Origin: Streptomyces griseus
GTDB lineage: Bacteria; Actinomycetota; Actinomycetes; Streptomycetales; Streptomycetaceae
DNA: 64,000 nucleotides
NCBI RefSeq assembly: GCF_001715295.1
Contig: NZ_MDKB01000003.1
Location: forward strand, 637,954-701,953
Reading direction: 5' to 3'
Shown: piece by piece, positions 59,236 through 64,000 of the stretch
Numbering within the stretch: position 1 is the first letter of the stretch
Layout: each line of letters begins with the position of its first letter
The notes under the pieces: model-generated
Told to the model about the DNA's origin: nothing
Seen by the model: the letters and a program-made list of their open reading frames with translations, nothing else
The model's database searches: none
Made by a program: the position numbers and the translations under genes

Positions 59236-60969
59236 GTGCTCATAAAAATCCTGCGGACCTATCTGGGACCGTACAAGAAACCCATCGTGCTGCTGGTGCT
59301 GCTCCAGCTCCTGCAGACCTGTGCCACGCTCTATCTGCCCAGCCTCAACGCCGACATCATCGACAACGGTGTCGTGAAGGGTGACACCGGTTACATCCTG
59401 GAGTTCGGCGGCGTGATGATCGCCGTCAGCGTCGTCCAGGTCCTCTGCAACGTCGGCGCCGTGTACTACGGCGCCCGGACCGCCTCGGCGCTGGGCCGCG
59501 ACGTGCGGGCGTCGGTCTTCGACCGGGTGCAGTCGTTCTCCGCCCGCGAGCTCGGACGGTTCGGGGCACCCTCGCTGATCACCCGTACGACCAATGACGT
59601 CCAGCAGGTCCAGATGCTGGTCCTGATGGCGTTCACGCTGATGGTGTCGGCGCCCATCATGTGCGTGGGCGGCGTCATCATGGCGCTGGGCCAGGACGTC
59701 CCGCTGTCCGCGGTGCTGCTGGGCGTGATTCCCGTCCTGGGTATCGCGGTGAGTCTCATCGTCCGTCGGATGCGGCCCCTGTTCCGCACGATGCAGACGC
59801 GGCTGGACACCGTGAACCGGGTGCTGCGCGAACAGATCACCGGTAACCGCGTCATCCGCGCCTTCGTCCGTGACGACTACGAGGTGAAGCGTTTCCGGGC
59901 CGCCAACACGGAGTTGACGGATGTCGCCGTGTCGACGGGACGACTGATGGCGCTGATGTTCCCGACGGTGATGACGGTGGTGAACCTGTCCTCCATCGCC
60001 GTCGTCTGGTTCGGGGCGCACCGCATCGACAGCGGCGGGATGCAGATCGGCGCGCTGACCGCGTTCCTCGCGTATCTGATGCAGATCGTCATGTCGGTGA
60101 TGATGGCCACCTTCATGTTCATGATGGTGCCGCGCGCCGAGGTGTGCGCCGAGCGGATCCAGGAGGTCCTGGAGACCGAGTCGAGCGTGGTGCCGCCGGT
60201 CTCCCCGGTCAGGGAGCTGACCGAGCGCGGGCATCTGGAGATACGCGACGCCGAGTTCCGCTACCCGGGCGCCGAGGAGCCCGTCCTGCGGGCGGTCGGC
60301 CTCACGGCGCGGCCCGGCGAGACCACGGCGATCATCGGGTCGACGGGCAGCGGGAAGTCGACGCTGCTCGGCCTCGTGGCGCGGCTGTTCGACGCGACGG
60401 ACGGCGCGGTGCTGGTGGACGGGGTGGACGTGCGGACCCTGGATCCGGTCCTGCTGGCGCGGACCGTGAGCCTGGTCCCGCAGAAGCCGTACCTGTTCTC
60501 CGGTACGGTCGCGACGAATCTGCGCTACGGGAATCCCGACGCCACCGACGAGGAGCTCTGGCACGCCCTGGAGGTGGCCCAGGCCAAGGACTTCGTGGCG
60601 GCGCTGGAGCACGGCCTGGACGCACCGATAGCCCAGGGCGGGACGAACGTGTCCGGCGGGCAGCGGCAGCGGCTCGCGATCGCGAGGACGCTGGTGCAGC
60701 GGCCCGAGATCTACCTCTTCGACGACTCGTTCTCGGCCCTGGACTACGCCACGGACGCCGCGCTGCGCGGCGCCCTGGCGCGGGAGACCTCGGAGGCGAC
60801 CGTCGTGATCGTGGCGCAGCGGGTGTCCACGATCCGTGACGCCGACCGGATCCTGGTGCTGGACGAGGGCCGGGTCGTCGGGTCGGGCAGCCACCACGAG
60901 CTGATGGACGGCAACGAAACCTATCGGGAGATCGTGCTCTCCCAGCTGACGGAAGCGGAGGCCGCCTGA
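59236..60969 (+). CDS. ABC exporter half-transporter, degenerate Walker B subunit
   Basis: The product is 577 aa; GTG 59236 (MLIKILRTYLGPYKKPIVLL) has GAGAGA upstream. Six membrane helices are followed by one ATPase: Walker A GSTGSGKST near 358, signature NVSGGQRQRLAIART, and Walker B IYLFDDSFSALD, where the catalytic Glu is Asp. It pairs with the next gene, whose start overlaps its stop by one base. The partner has a normal Walker B but a poor signature, so the heterodimer has one competent and one degenerate site, as in TM287/288 and BmrCD-type exporters. Substrate (drug or lipid) is unknown. Confidence 0.95.
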   Translation: MLIKILRTYLGPYKKPIVLLVLLQLLQTCATLYLPSLNADIIDNGVVKGDTGYILEFGGVMIAVSVVQVLCNVGAVYYGARTASALGRDVRASVFDRVQSFSARELGRFGAPSLITRTTNDVQQVQMLVLMAFTLMVSAPIMCVGGVIMALGQDVPLSAVLLGVIPVLGIAVSLIVRRMRPLFRTMQTRLDTVNRVLREQITGNRVIRAFVRDDYEVKRFRAANTELTDVAVSTGRLMALMFPTVMTVVNLSSIAVVWFGAHRIDSGGMQIGALTAFLAYLMQIVMSVMMATFMFMMVPRAEVCAERIQEVLETESSVVPPVSPVRELTERGHLEIRDAEFRYPGAEEPVLRAVGLTARPGETTAIIGSTGSGKSTLLGLVARLFDATDGAVLVDGVDVRTLDPVLLARTVSLVPQKPYLFSGTVATNLRYGNPDATDEELWHALEVAQAKDFVAALEHGLDAPIAQGGTNVSGGQRQRLAIARTLVQRPEIYLFDDSFSALDYATDAALRGALARETSEATVVIVAQRVSTIRDADRILVLDEGRVVGSGSHHELMDGNETYREIVLSQLTEAEAA

Positions 60970-62894
60970 TGGCAGGGCCGGGCGGACGGATGATGGCCGG
61001 AGGACCCACCGAGCGGTCCGCGGACTTCAAGGGGTCGGGGAAGCGGCTGCTGGGCCGGTTCAGCAAGGAGAAGTCCTCGCTGTACCTGATGCTGGGCGCC
61101 GGAACGCTGAGCGTGGCGCTCTCGGTGGTCGGGCCGAAGATCCTCGGCGGGGCGACCGACCTCATCTTCGCGGGGGTCGTCGGGCGGCAGATGCCGGCGG
61201 GGACGACGAAGGAACAGGCCGTCGAGGGCCTGCGGGACCGGGGCGACGGCGGGCTCGCCGACATGCTGTCCGGGGTGGACTTCACCCCCGGTGCGGGCAT
61301 CGACTTCGACGCGGTGGGCAAGGTCCTGCTGGCGGCGCTGCTGGTGTACGTCGGGGCGGGGCTGCTGATGCTGGTGTCGACCCGGCTGTCGATCCGGGTG
61401 ATCAACCGGGTCGTCTTCCAGCTGCGTGAGGACATCCAGACCAAGCTGTCGCGGCTCCCGCTCTCCTACTTCGACCGGCAGAAGCGCGGCGAGGTGCTGA
61501 GCCGGGCCACGAACGACATCGACAACATCTCGCAGACGATGCAGCAGACGATGGGTCAGCTCATCAACTCGGTGCTGACCATCATCGGCGTACTGATCAT
61601 GATGTTCTGGATCTCGCCGCTGCTCGCCCTGGTCGCGCTCGTCACGATCCCGCTGTCGGTGCTCGTCGCCGCACGGGTCGGCAAGCGGTCGCAGCCGCAG
61701 TTCGTGGCGCAGTGGAAGGTGACGGGGCGGCTCAACGCCCACATCGAGGAGATGTACACCGGCCACACCCTGGTGAAGGTCTTCGGCCGTCAGGAGGAGT
61801 CCGCGAGGGACTTCGCCGAGCAGAACGAAGCGCTGTACGAGGCAGGTTTCAAGGCCCAGTTCAACAGCGGGATCATGCAGCCGCTGATGATGTTCGTGTC
61901 GAACCTGAACTACGTGCTGGTCGCGGTCGTCGGCGGTCTGCGGGTGGCCTCGGGCGCGCTGTCGATCGGTGACGTGCAGGCGTTCATCCAGTACTCGCGG
62001 CAGTTCTCGATGCCGCTGACGCAGGTCGCGTCGATGGCGAACCTGCTGCAGTCGGGCGTCGCCTCGGCCGAGCGGGTCTTCGAACTGCTGGACGCCGAGG
62101 AGCAGTCGCCCGATCCCGAGGCCGCCGAGCGGCCGAAGGCGCTGCGCGGCAGCGTGTCGCTGGAGAAGGTGGCCTTCCGGTACGACCCGGAGAAGCCGCT
62201 GATCGAGGACCTGTCACTGAACGTGGAGCCCGGCCACACCGTCGCCATCGTCGGCCCGACCGGGGCCGGCAAGACCACGCTGGTCAATCTGCTGATGCGG
62301 TTCTACGAGGTCACGGGTGGCCGGATCACCCTGGACGGCGTGGACGTGGCGAAGATGTCACGTGACGAACTGCGCTCGGGCATAGGGATGGTGCTGCAGG
62401 ACACCTGGCTGTTCGGCGGGACGATAGCGGAGAACATCGCCTACGGCGCCTCGCGCGAGGTCACCCGGGAGGAGATCGAGGAGGCGGCCCGGGCGGCCCA
62501 CGCCGACCGCTTCGTGCGTACCCTGCCCGACGGCTACGACACGGTGATCGACGACGAGGGATCGGGGGTCAGCGCGGGCGAGAAGCAGCTGATCACCATC
62601 GCGCGGGCGTTCCTGTCCGACCCGGTGATCCTGGTGCTCGACGAGGCCACCAGCTCGGTGGACACCCGTACGGAGGTGCTCATCCAGAAGGCGATGGCGC
62701 GCCTGGCGCACGGCCGTACGAGCTTCGTGATCGCGCACCGGCTCTCGACGATCAGGGACGCCGACGTGATCCTGGTCATGGAGGACGGGTCGATCGTCGA
62801 ACAGGGCACGCACGACGAGCTGCTGGCGGCGGAGGGCGCCTACGCCCGGCTGTACGCGGCACAGTTCGCGCAGGCGCCGGCTGCGGTCGACTGA
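60969..62894 (+). CDS. ABC exporter half-transporter, degenerate signature subunit
   Basis: The product is 641 aa; ATG 60969 overlaps the previous stop (TGATG). The basic N-tail with FKGSGKRLLGRFSKEKSSLYL leads into six helices. An unusual 55-residue insert (GVVGRQMPAGTTKEQAVEGLRDRGDGGLADMLSGVDFTPGAG) lies between helices 1 and 2, probably outside the cell. The ATPase has Walker A GPTGAGKTT, signature GVSAGEKQLITIAR in place of LSGGQ, Walker B VILVLDEATSSVD and IAHRLSTIRDAD. It forms a heterodimer with the preceding protein. Confidence 0.95.
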   Translation: MAGPGGRMMAGGPTERSADFKGSGKRLLGRFSKEKSSLYLMLGAGTLSVALSVVGPKILGGATDLIFAGVVGRQMPAGTTKEQAVEGLRDRGDGGLADMLSGVDFTPGAGIDFDAVGKVLLAALLVYVGAGLLMLVSTRLSIRVINRVVFQLREDIQTKLSRLPLSYFDRQKRGEVLSRATNDIDNISQTMQQTMGQLINSVLTIIGVLIMMFWISPLLALVALVTIPLSVLVAARVGKRSQPQFVAQWKVTGRLNAHIEEMYTGHTLVKVFGRQEESARDFAEQNEALYEAGFKAQFNSGIMQPLMMFVSNLNYVLVAVVGGLRVASGALSIGDVQAFIQYSRQFSMPLTQVASMANLLQSGVASAERVFELLDAEEQSPDPEAAERPKALRGSVSLEKVAFRYDPEKPLIEDLSLNVEPGHTVAIVGPTGAGKTTLVNLLMRFYEVTGGRITLDGVDVAKMSRDELRSGIGMVLQDTWLFGGTIAENIAYGASREVTREEIEEAARAAHADRFVRTLPDGYDTVIDDEGSGVSAGEKQLITIARAFLSDPVILVLDEATSSVDTRTEVLIQKAMARLAHGRTSFVIAHRLSTIRDADVILVMEDGSIVEQGTHDELLAAEGAYARLYAAQFAQAPAAVD

Positions 62895-62907
62895 GGGTGC
62901 CCCCGCG

Positions 62908-63999
62908 TCAGTCGAGGTAGCCGCGGAGCTGGTCGGCGAAGGCGTGGTCCCGCAGCTTGGCGAGGGTCCTGGACTCGATCTGGCGGATGCGTTCGCGTGT
63001 CACGCCGAAGATCCGGCCGATCTCCTCCAGGGTGCGGGGCCGCCCGTCGTCCAGGCCGTAGCGCAGCTGGACGACCTTCCGCTCGCGTTCGCCGAGGGTC
63101 GAGAGCACCGTGTCCAGGTGTTCGCGGAGCAGGAGGAAGGCCGCGGATTCGACGGGTGAGGCGGCGTCGCCGTCCTCGATGAGGTCGCCGAAGGCGACGT
63201 CGTCCTCCGCGCCGACGGGCGCGTGCAGCGAGACGGGTTCCTGGGCGAGGCGCAGGATCTCGCCCACGCGTTCGGGCGTCAGGCCGAGCTGCGCGGCGAC
63301 CTCCTCGGCGGTCGGCTCGTAGCCGCGTTCCTGCAGCATGCGGCGCTGGGCGCGGACGACGCGGTTGATCAGCTCGACGACGTGGACCGGCACCCGGATG
63401 GTCCGCGCCTGGTCGGCGAGGGCCCGGGACATGGCCTGGCGGATCCACCAGGTCGCGTACGTGGAGAACTTGTAGCCCCGGGCGTAGTCGAACTTCTCGA
63501 CCGCCCTGATCAGGCCGAGGTTGCCCTCCTGGACGAGGTCCAGCATGGTCAGCCCGCGGCCGACGTACCGCTTGGCGACGGAGACCACGAGGCGGAGGTT
63601 GGCCTCGATGAGACGGCGCTTCGCCATCCGGCCCATGACGACGAGCCGGTCGAGGTCGACCGCGAGCCGGGAGTCCGGGTCGGGTGTGCCGGCGAGGCGT
63701 TCCTCCGCGAACAGCCCGGCCTCCACGCACCGGGCGAGGTCGACCTCCTCCGCGGCGGTGAGCAGCGGGATCCTGCCGATCTCCCGCAGGTACTGGCGGA
63801 GGAGGTCGGAGGAGGGGCCGCCGGCTTCCGGACGGCTCCTCGCCCCGGCCGGCTCGGGGTGGTCCACCGGTTCCTCCAGGACCGGTTCCTCGCGGATCGG
63901 TTCCTCCGGCACCGCGTCGGTCGGGCCGGCCGTCTCCGGGTGGAGGGTGACCCGGTTCTGCGCGGGAATCGCCGGGACGTGCTCGGTCGTGGGCGTCAC
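62908..63999 (-). CDS. hrdA: Principal-like RNA polymerase sigma factor (HrdA type)
   Basis: The product is 363 aa from GTG 63999 at the window edge; the true start could lie just outside. The acidic/Pro-rich N-terminus (PEEPIREEPVLEEPVDHPEP) is followed by region 1.2 (SDLLRQYLREIGRIPLLTAAEEVDLARCVEAG) and 2.1-2.4 (NLRLVVSVAKRYVGRGLTMLDLVQEGNLGLIRAVEKFDYARGYKFSTYATWWIRQAMSRALADQ in pieces). Region 3 has RTIRVPVHVVELINRVVRAQRRM, and 4.2 is LEEIGRIFGVTRERIRQIESRTLAKLR. It is a sigma-70 group 2 protein; long region 1.1 of HrdB is absent. Gene context (two ABC exporter genes convergent) matches S. coelicolor hrdA as I recall. Confidence 0.88.
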   Translation of the reverse strand: MTPTTEHVPAIPAQNRVTLHPETAGPTDAVPEEPIREEPVLEEPVDHPEPAGARSRPEAGGPSSDLLRQYLREIGRIPLLTAAEEVDLARCVEAGLFAEERLAGTPDPDSRLAVDLDRLVVMGRMAKRRLIEANLRLVVSVAKRYVGRGLTMLDLVQEGNLGLIRAVEKFDYARGYKFSTYATWWIRQAMSRALADQARTIRVPVHVVELINRVVRAQRRMLQERGYEPTAEEVAAQLGLTPERVGEILRLAQEPVSLHAPVGAEDDVAFGDLIEDGDAASPVESAAFLLLREHLDTVLSTLGERERKVVQLRYGLDDGRPRTLEEIGRIFGVTRERIRQIESRTLAKLRDHAFADQLRGYLD

Positions 64000-64000
64000 G

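Noticed and set aside
58405..60897. 830-codon minus-strand frame opposite the kinase and ABC genes
   Set aside because: Antisense of recognised FGGY and ABC genes; composition dominated by His/Arg/Asp.

Overview
The window is about 64 kb of very GC-rich actinobacterial chromosome. I assign it to Streptomyces. Coding genes show strong third-position G/C bias with GTG and ATG starts. The fasR-fabD-fabH-acpP-fabF operon, a DUF3052 gene next to a homodimeric aceE, an Mbl-type MreB paralogue, an SCO2400-type zinc-ribbon gene, matB and an hrdA-type principal-like sigma factor are all in the content I remember for the S. coelicolor SCO2366-SCO2465 region. That synteny is recalled, not searched.

Layout. 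1-4.6 kb (minus): a tellurium-resistance/stress cluster (TerA-like partial, DUF475/TerC-like membrane protein, two TerD), an AhpE-type peroxiredoxin and DUF3052. 5.1-7.9 kb: aceE. 7.9-21.6 kb: accessory and regulatory genes. These are a secreted I36-type inhibitor, a divergent MFS/TetR pair, two paralogous DUF1023 hydrolases flanking a DUF4429 gene and a two-component pair, an acyltransferase, a MerR-aldo/keto reductase operon, a serine hydrolase and a pirin. 21.7-26.7 kb: FasR and the type II fatty-acid synthase core operon. 26.7-30.3 kb: DUF3145, a GDSL lipoprotein, aldose 1-epimerase and an EI24 membrane protein. 30.4-39 kb: a sugar cluster (enolase-superfamily dehydratase, zinc alcohol dehydrogenase, unknown TIM-barrel-like protein, ChvE/GguA/GguB-type ABC importer, exported aldose epimerase) with a shared operator. 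39.2-46 kb: Ohr, an NADP-dependent reductase/MarR divergent pair, Mbl, a GAF histidine kinase with a degenerate ATPase region, and an Lrp regulator. 46.1-49.8 kb: a broken NarK-type transporter, matB, a fused carboxyltransferase and CsbD. 49.8-52.6 kb: a minisatellite, an anti-sigma-type ATPase and an IS110-family element inserted immediately upstream of a small membrane-protein gene. 52.7-56.5 kb: SnoaL-like and TspO proteins, a small membrane protein and a second two-component pair. 56.6-57.1 kb: tRNA-Met and two tRNA-Asn. 57.3-64 kb: a YtxH-like protein, an FGGY kinase, a heterodimeric ABC exporter and HrdA-type sigma.

How the genes work together. The fab operon, matB and the fused carboxyltransferase all concern malonyl-CoA supply or use. 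The 30-39 kb cluster can import a monosaccharide, interconvert its anomers, oxidise it and dehydrate the aldonic acid. Several regulators sit next to visible dyads in their own promoters (TetR/MFS, MerR/AKR, MarR/reductase).

The most striking structure is the IS110 element. Its non-coding end contains four short segments matching, in the correct same-strand or inverted sense, the two target flanks and the two element ends. This is the arrangement expected of a bridge (seek) RNA. The empty target can be reconstructed as the Shine-Dalgarno-to-ATG gap of the downstream small membrane-protein gene.
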